A stretch of 40,226 nucleotides of DNA, from assembly GCA_021791755.1 (NCBI GenBank), contig JAJYWA010000010.1, forward strand, positions 1 to 40,226, written 5' to 3'. Each line of letters begins with the position of its first letter. The first letter of the stretch is position 1. Position numbers and translations under genes: made by a program. This DNA is from Actinomycetes bacterium (GTDB lineage: Bacteria > Actinomycetota > Acidimicrobiia > Acidimicrobiales > JAJZXF01). Positions 34,657 through 40,226 of the stretch are shown here, in pieces. Below the pieces are notes generated by a model that worked only from the letters and a program-made list of their open reading frames with translations, was not told the origin of the DNA and made no database searches.

Positions 34657-35712
34657 GTGGCAGCGCTGGAACGTGTTTCCGGCTTGGAGCCACGCTCTAG
34701 GACCTGCGCGGGATATCTGACCAAGGCGGACAACCTGCCCGGGGAAGACGGTGTCACTGAGCCAGACGTTCGGCTGATGCTGACCGTCGCGTATGATGGG
34801 ACGGACTTTCACGGTTTTGCCGCTCAGCCAGGTCAGAGGACCGTTGCGGGCGTGCTTGCCAGAGCCATCGAAGTAGTCACGGGTAGCCGTGCGTTAATCG
34901 TGTGCGCTGGGCGTACCGACGCTGGCGTCCACGCGTGGGGGCAGGTCGTGCACGTGGACGTTCCAGGGCGAGTTTCGGATCCACCCCTCTTGGCAAATGC
35001 TTGCAACAAGATGCTCGCTCCCGAGGTAGTCGTCAGGTCGGCTGTCGAAGCGCCGACGGGCTTCCACGCCAGAAGGTCAGCAAGCTCGCGGCTGTACAAG
35101 TACTTGCTGTACCAGGATGCCTTTCCGAGCCCCTTCATGGCGCGCCGGGCTTGGCATGTGCAGTCTCGCCTAGATCTAGCGGCGATGGAGCAGGCAACCT
35201 ATTCACTGCTCGGCGAGCATGATTTCACCTCGTTTTGCAGGCGGCCAAAGCCAAAGAGGGCTCTGAACAGGACTGGCGATAGGGCCGAGGTGTCGTTGGC
35301 CGAGGTGTCTCTGGTCCGTCGTGTCATCGAGGCGCGCTGGCGCCGGCTCATCCCAGCGGTACCCAATCCTTCCGAGGCCCCAACGGCTCCCGAGGCCCCA
35401 ACGGCTCCCGAGGCCCCAACGGCTCCCGAGGCGTTTCTTCACGGGGCTTTCCATGACGTAAGCATGCTGTGCTTCGACATCGAGGCGAGTTCGTTCTGCC
35501 ATCAGATGGTTCGCTCCGTGGTGTCCACCTTGGTCGAGGTGGGCGCCGGCAGGAAGACGGCTCAGGACGTCGTCAGGTTTCTCGAAGCTCGAGATAGGTC
35601 TGGCACGCCGCCTCCTGCCCCGCCCTATGGCCTTTACCTGTGGCGGGTGTCCTATCGGTCCGATCCTTCAGCTCGCGGTGGTGATCCCAGGGGCGCCGCG
35701 AGCCCACGGTGA
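34657..35712 (+). CDS. truA: tRNA pseudouridine synthase A with internal repeat insertion
   Basis: TruA makes pseudouridine at positions 38-40 of the tRNA anticodon arm. D88 in GRTDAGVHA is the catalytic aspartate. LTVAYDGTDFHGFA, FHARRSASSRLYKYLLY and SFCHQMVRSVVSTLVEVG are conserved. Two features are odd: a near-repeat AEVSLAEVSL (35284-35313), and three perfect 18-bp repeats coding EAPTAP (35374-35427) that insert a flexible linker before FLHGAFHDVSMLCFDIEAS. The GTG start at 34657 has no clear Shine-Dalgarno; ATG 34777, just before LTVAYDG, is an alternative that would remove 40 residues. The C-terminus carries an Arg/Gly-rich tail. Confidence 0.93.
   Translation: MAALERVSGLEPRSRTCAGYLTKADNLPGEDGVTEPDVRLMLTVAYDGTDFHGFAAQPGQRTVAGVLARAIEVVTGSRALIVCAGRTDAGVHAWGQVVHVDVPGRVSDPPLLANACNKMLAPEVVVRSAVEAPTGFHARRSASSRLYKYLLYQDAFPSPFMARRAWHVQSRLDLAAMEQATYSLLGEHDFTSFCRRPKPKRALNRTGDRAEVSLAEVSLVRRVIEARWRRLIPAVPNPSEAPTAPEAPTAPEAPTAPEAFLHGAFHDVSMLCFDIEASSFCHQMVRSVVSTLVEVGAGRKTAQDVVRFLEARDRSGTPPPAPPYGLYLWRVSYRSDPSARGGDPRGAASPR
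35284..35313 (+). repeat. 15-bp imperfect tandem repeat in truA
   Basis: GCCGAGGTGTCGTTG (35284-35298) and GCCGAGGTGTCTCTG (35299-35313) match at 13 of 15 positions and both code Ala-Glu-Val-Ser-Leu. Confidence 0.85.
35374..35427 (+). repeat. 18-bp tandem repeats in truA
   Basis: GAGGCCCCAACGGCTCCC occurs three times perfectly (35374-35391, 35392-35409, 35410-35427). Each unit codes Glu-Ala-Pro-Thr-Ala-Pro and keeps the frame. Perfect identity suggests recent expansion and possible copy-number variation between strains. Confidence 0.92.
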
Positions 35713-35782
35713 CCGTGGAGTGGGCTGTCCAAGAGCTCGATAACGCGATGACGCACACATGGGTGAACAGAACGGAGCGCAT

Positions 35783-35799
35783 GTCACGGTTTGCGTGAC
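35783..35799 (+). promoter_or_regulatory. Operator-like dyad over the rplM -35 box
   Basis: GTCACG (35783-35788), five bases, CGTGAC (35794-35799). The perfect 6-bp arms straddle the -35 hexamer of the rplM promoter candidate. A regulator binding here would compete with RNA polymerase. The regulator is not known. Confidence 0.4.
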
Positions 35800-35819
35800 G
35801 AACTGAATGACTCTAATCT
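35791..35819 (+). promoter_or_regulatory. rplM promoter candidate, leaderless arrangement
   Basis: TTGCGT (-35, 35791-35796), 17-nt spacer, TAATCT (-10, 35814-35819). Transcription would begin about 7 nt after the -10, which is the G of the rplM GTG at 35826. No Shine-Dalgarno sequence precedes that GTG. The -35 and spacing are the same as those of the rpoB promoter candidate. Confidence 0.6.
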
Positions 35820-35825
35820 AGCTGC

Positions 35826-36278
35826 GTGCCCACGTTCTCCCCCAAGTCTCGAGACATAGTTCGCGCTTGGTATGTAATCGATGCCGATGGTTTGGTCCTG
35901 GGCCGGATGTGCACCGAAGTGGCGAGGATGCTTCGTGGTAAGCATAAGGTGATCTTTGCTCCGCACATCGACACGGGTGATCATGTGGTCATAGTGAACG
36001 CAGGCAAGGTCGTGATGACCGCAGGCAAGGCGGAGAAGAAGAGAGCCTGGAAGCATAGCGGCTACCCAGGCGGCATTAGTAGCAGGAGCTACGCTGAGTT
36101 GCTGACGTCCAAGCCCGAAGAGGTTGTGCGCGACGCGATCAGGGGCATGCTGCCGAAGGGTCCCCTCGGACGTCAGATGCTGAGCAAACTGAAGGTGTAC
36201 GCGGGTCCGAGCCATCCGCATGCAGCCCAGTGCCCCGAGATGCTGGATCTGTCGGCGACGGCGAGAACCGCTTCGTGA
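35826..36278 (+). CDS. rplM: 50S ribosomal protein L13
   Basis: L13 is an early assembly protein of the large subunit. The 150-residue protein begins TFSPKSRDIVRAWYVIDADG and has VLGRMCTEVARMLRGKHK, NAGKVVMTAGKAEKKR and GMLPKGPLGRQMLSKLKVYA. The GTG lies 7 nt after a -10 box, so its mRNA is probably leaderless. A 14-bp tandem duplication covers the stop codon. In most relatives rpsI follows at once; here 243 non-coding nt separate them. Confidence 0.95.
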   Translation: MPTFSPKSRDIVRAWYVIDADGLVLGRMCTEVARMLRGKHKVIFAPHIDTGDHVVIVNAGKVVMTAGKAEKKRAWKHSGYPGGISSRSYAELLTSKPEEVVRDAIRGMLPKGPLGRQMLSKLKVYAGPSHPHAAQCPEMLDLSATARTAS

Positions 36279-36290
36279 GAACCGCTTCGT
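36263..36290 (+). repeat. 14-bp tandem duplication across the rplM stop
   Basis: GAGAACCGCTTCGT occurs twice head to tail (36263-36276, 36277-36290) and is followed by GAGA. Because TGA is formed at each junction, the protein end is the same with one or two copies. Confidence 0.9.
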
Positions 36291-36521
36291 GAGATCAGTC
36301 GCCTGCGATCTCCATCCTGCCAATGTTCATCTATCGTGCCACACGCCTTCCCGGTGTGCGCCGCTCCAAACTAATGATGCCTGTGCGACGGCCGCCTTGC
36401 TCAACTTTGATGAGCACGCAGACGTGAACATGGACCCATTGGCGCTCATGGGCATGGCGACATGGGACATGGGCACACAAGGTACGCAAGTGAGAACTGA
36501 CGGAAAAGACGGGAACTGAGG

Positions 36522-36914
36522 ATGCCAAAGCCACTTTGCCAGACGGTCGGGCGCCGCAAGCGTGCGATCGCACGTATCTGCTTTCGAGCTGGTGACGGGG
36601 CGATCACGGTCAATGGAAAGCCGCTGGAAGAGTACTTCACGTCGCTTGCCCACCGCACGAGGATCGTCGAGCCGCTGAACGCCACTGAGATGATGGGACG
36701 CTATGACGTCGAGGCCACCATCGATGGGGGCGGCTTCTCGGGGCAGGCCGGTGCGCTGCGACTGGCGATTGCGAGGGCGCTTGCAGACCTGGAACCGGGT
36801 TCACGGGTCGTCCTGCGGCGAGCGGGACATCTCACCCGGGATGACCGGATCAAGGAGAGCAAGAAGTATGGCTTGAAGAAAGCGCGTAAGGCGCCTCAGT
36901 ACTCCAAGAGGTAG
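36522..36914 (+). CDS. rpsI: 30S ribosomal protein S9
   Basis: S9 reaches the P-site tRNA with its C-terminal tail. The 130-residue product has QTVGRRKRAIARICFRAGDG, GGGFSGQAGALRLAIARALA and the conserved end DDRIKESKKYGLKKARKAPQ-YSKR, ending in the arginine that contacts tRNA. GAGG abuts the ATG; GGGA 7 nt upstream is a weaker but better-spaced site. The 243-nt gap before it has three CATGGG copies and no clear promoter. Confidence 0.95.
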   Translation: MPKPLCQTVGRRKRAIARICFRAGDGAITVNGKPLEEYFTSLAHRTRIVEPLNATEMMGRYDVEATIDGGGFSGQAGALRLAIARALADLEPGSRVVLRRAGHLTRDDRIKESKKYGLKKARKAPQYSKR

Positions 36915-36917
36915 GCC

Positions 36918-38333
36918 TTGGTGCACCATCGCCCCACGTTTGGAACGGATGGGATGCGTGGAAGGGCGAACACCGAGCTGACTCCGGAGCTCGTGCTGGC
37001 ACTCGGGCGTGCCTTCGCACGCGTGCAACGCCCTGAGCGCTGCGTGGTTGGCCGGGACACCAGGCTCTCCGGGACCATGCTCCAGGCGGCCTTTCAAGCC
37101 GGACTGTGCAGCGAAGGAGTTGATGTCGTGGACCTCGGCGTGATGCCAACCCCCGGCGTCGCCTGGTGGTCAGGTGAGATGGGCTGTGCGGCCGCCGTGG
37201 TGTCTGCGTCCCACAATCCTTTTTACGACAACGGGATCAAACTGTTCGGGCTGGCAGGGGTCAAGCTTCCCGATGCTCTCGAGAGAGCAGTGGAGGCCGA
37301 GCTCGAGCGGCTGTTGGATCCCCCTGATGATCTGCGGCCGGCAAGCAGGATGCCGGACGATGTCGATCCGGAGCCTGCGCCACATCCTCGCGATCGGCGC
37401 TGGTCGAAGGGGCAACCTGGCGTCGTGGTCATGGAACCGGCTGCAGCCGAAAGGTATGTGGAGCACCTCACGGGGGTGCTGGAGCAAGGATGCCTGAGTG
37501 GGCTGAAGATCGTGCTCGATACCGCAAACGGCGCTACGACGTGGCTTGCTCCAGCGGCGCTGCGGCGGCTGGGGGCTGAGATCATCCAGGTGGCTGCCGA
37601 GCCGGACGGGCTGAACATAAACGACGGATGTGGATCTACCCATCCAGAAGAGATGGTCGAGGCGGTCCTCGCTCACGGGGCCGACGTGGGGCTAGCGTTC
37701 GATGGGGACGGGGACCGGCTCATCGCGTCAGACCGAAACGGAAGGTTGGTGAACGGCGATGAGACCATGGCGATCTTGGCGGAAGACCTCGCGGCAAGGG
37801 GACTGCTCACCGGCTCATGCGTCGTCGTCACGGTGATGACGAACCTCGGTTTTCACAAGGCAATGGCTGCTCGCGGGATCAAAGTGCTGCAAACGGACGT
37901 GGGGGATCGCTACGTGCTGGAGGTCATGGAGAGGGAAGGGCTTGTTCTCGGCGGCGAGCAGTCGGGACATATTGTGCAGCGCCATTTGGCCGGTACCGGC
38001 GATGGGATCTTGACGGGCCTCAGCCTGCTCGGAGTCATGGTGCGCTCCGGTCGTTCTCTCGGAGACCTCGTGGACGACTCGATGCAACGGTTCCCCCAAG
38101 AGATGGTCAATGTTCCCGTTCAAGACCCCAGTTCCCTCGACGGCGCACGCCCCGTGTGGGCGACGGTCGAGGAGGTGCATGCAGAGCTCGACGGCCAGGG
38201 TCGTGTCCTTCTGCGTGCAAGCGGAACGGAGAAGGTGGTGCGGGTGATGGTCGAGGCCAGCTCTGCTCGACTCGCCAAAGAGATGGCTGACAGGCTTGCT
38301 AGCGTCGTGGCGGCCGAGCTGGAGGAGGCTTGA
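36918..38333 (+). CDS. glmM: Phosphoglucosamine mutase
   Basis: GlmM converts glucosamine-6-phosphate to glucosamine-1-phosphate, feeding UDP-GlcNAc and peptidoglycan. Family residues are all present: FGTDGMRGRAN at the start, SASHNP with the phospho-serine S98, FDGDGDR (261-267) for magnesium, GGEQSGH (345-351) for sugar, and RASGTEKVVRVMVE for phosphate. TTG 36918 (AGAGG 6 nt upstream) or GTG 36921 are equally usable starts, differing by one residue. The gene directly precedes glmS, which makes its substrate. Confidence 0.95.
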   Translation: MVHHRPTFGTDGMRGRANTELTPELVLALGRAFARVQRPERCVVGRDTRLSGTMLQAAFQAGLCSEGVDVVDLGVMPTPGVAWWSGEMGCAAAVVSASHNPFYDNGIKLFGLAGVKLPDALERAVEAELERLLDPPDDLRPASRMPDDVDPEPAPHPRDRRWSKGQPGVVVMEPAAAERYVEHLTGVLEQGCLSGLKIVLDTANGATTWLAPAALRRLGAEIIQVAAEPDGLNINDGCGSTHPEEMVEAVLAHGADVGLAFDGDGDRLIASDRNGRLVNGDETMAILAEDLAARGLLTGSCVVVTVMTNLGFHKAMAARGIKVLQTDVGDRYVLEVMEREGLVLGGEQSGHIVQRHLAGTGDGILTGLSLLGVMVRSGRSLGDLVDDSMQRFPQEMVNVPVQDPSSLDGARPVWATVEEVHAELDGQGRVLLRASGTEKVVRVMVEASSARLAKEMADRLASVVAAELEEA

Positions 38334-40175
38334 ATGTGTGGGATCATCGGGATCACCGGATGCCTTGACGTCCCAGAGGCGATCTTGGAGGGCTTGGCCC
38401 GGTTGGAGTACAGGGGGTATGACTCGGCAGGTGTTGCGCTGCAGGTCGAAGACGGCCTCTGGGTGAGCCGTGCGGCCAACGGGTCGAAGTCGCTCGCAGA
38501 CCTGCGGCGTGCGGTCAGCGGTGCGCCGGGTTCCTGCCGGGCCGGGATAGGCCATACCCGTTGGGCGACACATGGCAAGCCCAGCGAGGTCAATGCCCAC
38601 CCTCACCAGGACTGCAAGGGGACCCTGGCTGTTGTTCACAATGGCATCATCGAGAACCACTTCGAGATTGCGGCGAAGCTGTCGGCTGCCGGGCACGAGC
38701 TGGTCTCGAGCACTGACAGTGAGGTCTTGGCTCACCTGGTGGAGGAGGCGATCGCCGAGGGTGCGTCCTTGGTCGACGCTGTCCGGGCGTGCATGAAGAA
38801 GGTTCGTGGGTCGCTGGCCATGGTCGTAGTTCACGCTTCCGACCCCGAGCTAATGGTTGCGGCCCGGCGTGTCTCTCCGCTCATAGTCGCGACCGCGGAC
38901 GCAGCAGGCCTTGTGGCGTCCGACGTTCCTGCGTTGCTTGGCTGGGCCACGGCTATGTACGCCCTTGAAGATGACGAGGTGGCCGAGGTCTCTCCTGGCG
39001 GGGTGCTGGTGAGCGATGCCTCGGGCGCCCGGGTGGAGCCAGCGCGGCTCGAAGTGGACTGGGACGTCGGCGCTGCGCAGAAGGGCGGGTTCGACGACTT
39101 CATGCTGAAGGAGATCCATGAGCAGCCAGACGCGGTCGCGGGCACTCTCATGGGTCGTCTCTCGCCGTCGGGGGAGGTTCTCCTGGATGAGATGCGAATT
39201 GACGACGACGAGCTGCGTGAGGTCGAGAAGGTGTTCATCGTCGCCTGCGGCTCCAGCTATCACGCCGGGCTCGTGGCCAAGTACGCGATGGAGCACTGGG
39301 CGCGGACCGCGGTCGAGATCGACATCGCGAGCGAGTTTCGCTACCGCGACCCCATCCTCGACTCGCGGACTCTTGTCATCGGGGTGAGCCAGTCTGGTGA
39401 GACCCTCGACACTCTGCAGGCGATTCGATATGCTCGCCGGTGGAACGCGAAGGTGTTGGTGGTCTCAAACGTGGTCGATTCGTCGATGGCAAGGGAGGCG
39501 GACGGCGTCATCTACACGAGGGCCGGACCCGAGATCGGCGTGGCCGCGACGAAGACGTTCCTTGCTCAGCTGGTTGCCCTCGAGGTGCTTTCCTTGTACC
39601 TCGCGGGCCTGAGGGGAACTCTTTATCCAGCCGAGATCTCCGGCCTGCTCGACTCCATGCGTGAGCTTCCGGCGAAGGTCGCCCAGGCGCTCGAAGGCTC
39701 CAAGGACATTTTCGACGTTGCCGCCAGGTTCGCAAGCGCCGAGGAGTTCTTCTTCATAGGTCGACACGTGGGCTATCCGGTGGCCTTGGAGGGGGCGCTC
39801 AAGCTGAAGGAGATCTCCTACCTTCACGCGGAGGGTTACCCAGCGGGAGAGCTGAAGCACGGGCCGATCGCGCTCCTCGAGGAGGGCACGGTAGTGGTTG
39901 GCATCGCCACCAGGACGCGCCTGTGGGAGAAGATGATGGCGAACGTCGCGGAGGTGCGCGCCAGGGGCGCGATGGTGGTTCTCGTCGCGAACGACGGTGA
40001 CGAGGAGACCGCCGCGCTTGCGGATGCGACCCTTTGGGTCCCGAGCACCCATCCACTCTTTGCTCCTGTGCTGGACGTGATCCCGCTTCAGCTCTTCGCG
40101 TACGCGCTGGCAAGAGCAAGGGGGAACGACGTCGACCGGCCTCGCAACCTTGCCAAGACGGTGACGGTCGAGTGA
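38334..40175 (+). CDS. glmS: Glutamine-fructose-6-phosphate aminotransferase (isomerizing)
   Basis: GlmS makes glucosamine-6-phosphate from fructose-6-phosphate and glutamine, the first step to UDP-GlcNAc. The 613-residue enzyme has the N-terminal nucleophile C2 (MCGIIGITG), a glutaminase domain to about 225 (RLEYRGYDSAGVAL, GHTRWATHGKPSEVNAHPH), and two SIS sugar-isomerase domains (CGSSYHAGLVAKYAMEHWA, SQSGETLDTLQAIRYAR, then KLKEISYLHAEGYPAGELKH). It ends NLAKTVTVE as expected. GGAGGAGG lies just before the ATG, which abuts the glmM stop. No upstream glmS ribozyme sequence is possible, since glmM runs right up to the start. Confidence 0.97.
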   Translation: MCGIIGITGCLDVPEAILEGLARLEYRGYDSAGVALQVEDGLWVSRAANGSKSLADLRRAVSGAPGSCRAGIGHTRWATHGKPSEVNAHPHQDCKGTLAVVHNGIIENHFEIAAKLSAAGHELVSSTDSEVLAHLVEEAIAEGASLVDAVRACMKKVRGSLAMVVVHASDPELMVAARRVSPLIVATADAAGLVASDVPALLGWATAMYALEDDEVAEVSPGGVLVSDASGARVEPARLEVDWDVGAAQKGGFDDFMLKEIHEQPDAVAGTLMGRLSPSGEVLLDEMRIDDDELREVEKVFIVACGSSYHAGLVAKYAMEHWARTAVEIDIASEFRYRDPILDSRTLVIGVSQSGETLDTLQAIRYARRWNAKVLVVSNVVDSSMAREADGVIYTRAGPEIGVAATKTFLAQLVALEVLSLYLAGLRGTLYPAEISGLLDSMRELPAKVAQALEGSKDIFDVAARFASAEEFFFIGRHVGYPVALEGALKLKEISYLHAEGYPAGELKHGPIALLEEGTVVVGIATRTRLWEKMMANVAEVRARGAMVVLVANDGDEETAALADATLWVPSTHPLFAPVLDVIPLQLFAYALARARGNDVDRPRNLAKTVTVE

Positions 40176-40226
40176 GCGAGCGGACCGTCGTCGATGGTGT
40201 TGCGCTAGCCGAGGCAACCGCGGTCG
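40172..40226 (+). CDS. Start of an unidentified gene, cut by the window end
   Basis: GTG 40172 overlaps the glmS stop (GTGA) and stays open to the window edge, giving 18 codons beginning MSERTVVDGVALAEATAV. The overlap suggests it is coupled to glmS. Too little is visible to name it; genes placed after glmS in relatives include carrier-protein synthase, NAD(P)H-hydrate repair enzyme and alanine racemase, none of which I can confirm. Confidence 0.5.
   Translation, partial: MSERTVVDGVALAEATAV

Noticed and set aside
36220-36519. 99-codon frame in the rplM-rpsI gap
   Set aside because: Starts inside rplM, has no Shine-Dalgarno sequence and no recognisable domain.
38200-38333. glmS ribozyme upstream of glmS
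   Set aside because: glmM coding sequence runs to the base before the glmS ATG and shows its own conserved protein end, leaving no room for the ribozyme.
1-40226. CRISPR array, tRNA or rRNA genes, origin of replication, prophage
   Set aside because: No regularly spaced repeat arrays, no cloverleaf or rRNA-like segments, no DnaA-box clusters and no phage genes were noticed on reading both strands.

Overview
The window is a core gene-expression region from a bacterium that is most likely an actinomycete (Actinomycetota). Four things point there. RpoC carries the long charged helical insertion near residues 120-240 that is typical of actinobacterial beta-prime. S3 and L22 carry acidic C-terminal tails. 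Promoter-like sequences have TAnnnT -10 boxes. The order rpsL-rpsG-fusA-tuf-rpsJ ... truA-rplM-rpsI-glmM-glmS is the usual one for that phylum. A deep-branching class such as Acidimicrobiia is possible, but this is only a guess. Every gene called lies on the + strand.

Layout. 1-1.7 kb: an IS110-family element with a long non-coding left side that may encode a bridge RNA. 1.75-3.9 kb: a two-gene lipoprotein operon with its own promoter, made of a two-repeat Yx(F/W/Y)xxD lipoprotein and a seven-repeat beta-propeller lipoprotein. 4.0-11.9 kb: rpoB-rpoC with a good promoter; rplJ-rplL are not directly upstream. 12.0-16.7 kb: rpsL-rpsG-fusA-tuf, the str operon. 16.8-29.3 kb: the S10, spc and secY genes, interrupted by a 465-nt promoter-bearing gap between rpsJ and rplC. 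29.4-34.6 kb: adk-map-infA-rpmJ-rpsM-rpsK-rpsD-rpoA-rplQ. 34.66-40.2 kb: truA, rplM-rpsI, then glmM-glmS, and the first codons of another gene at the window edge.

The genes work as one unit: RNA polymerase core subunits (rpoB, rpoC, rpoA), most of the ribosomal proteins, elongation factors G and Tu, initiation factor 1, the protein-export channel SecY, the N-terminal methionine trimmer Map, adenylate kinase, a tRNA-modifying enzyme, and the first steps of UDP-GlcNAc supply for the cell wall. Genes are tightly packed with many ATGA, GTGA or TTGA overlaps, which suggests translational coupling.

The window is mainly housekeeping, and I do not see a clear new defence or metabolic system. The best unusual points are: infA apparently starting at CTG behind a perfect Shine-Dalgarno sequence; low-complexity, mostly acidic or Ala/Pro-rich additions on many translation and transcription proteins (RpoC, L4, L22, S3, L29, L30, L15, possibly L5, TruA); a probably leaderless rplM; a 12-bp perfect hairpin after rplQ; structured non-coding gaps before infA and rplC; a tiny reading frame coupled to rpsH; and the IS110 element with its putative guide RNA region.
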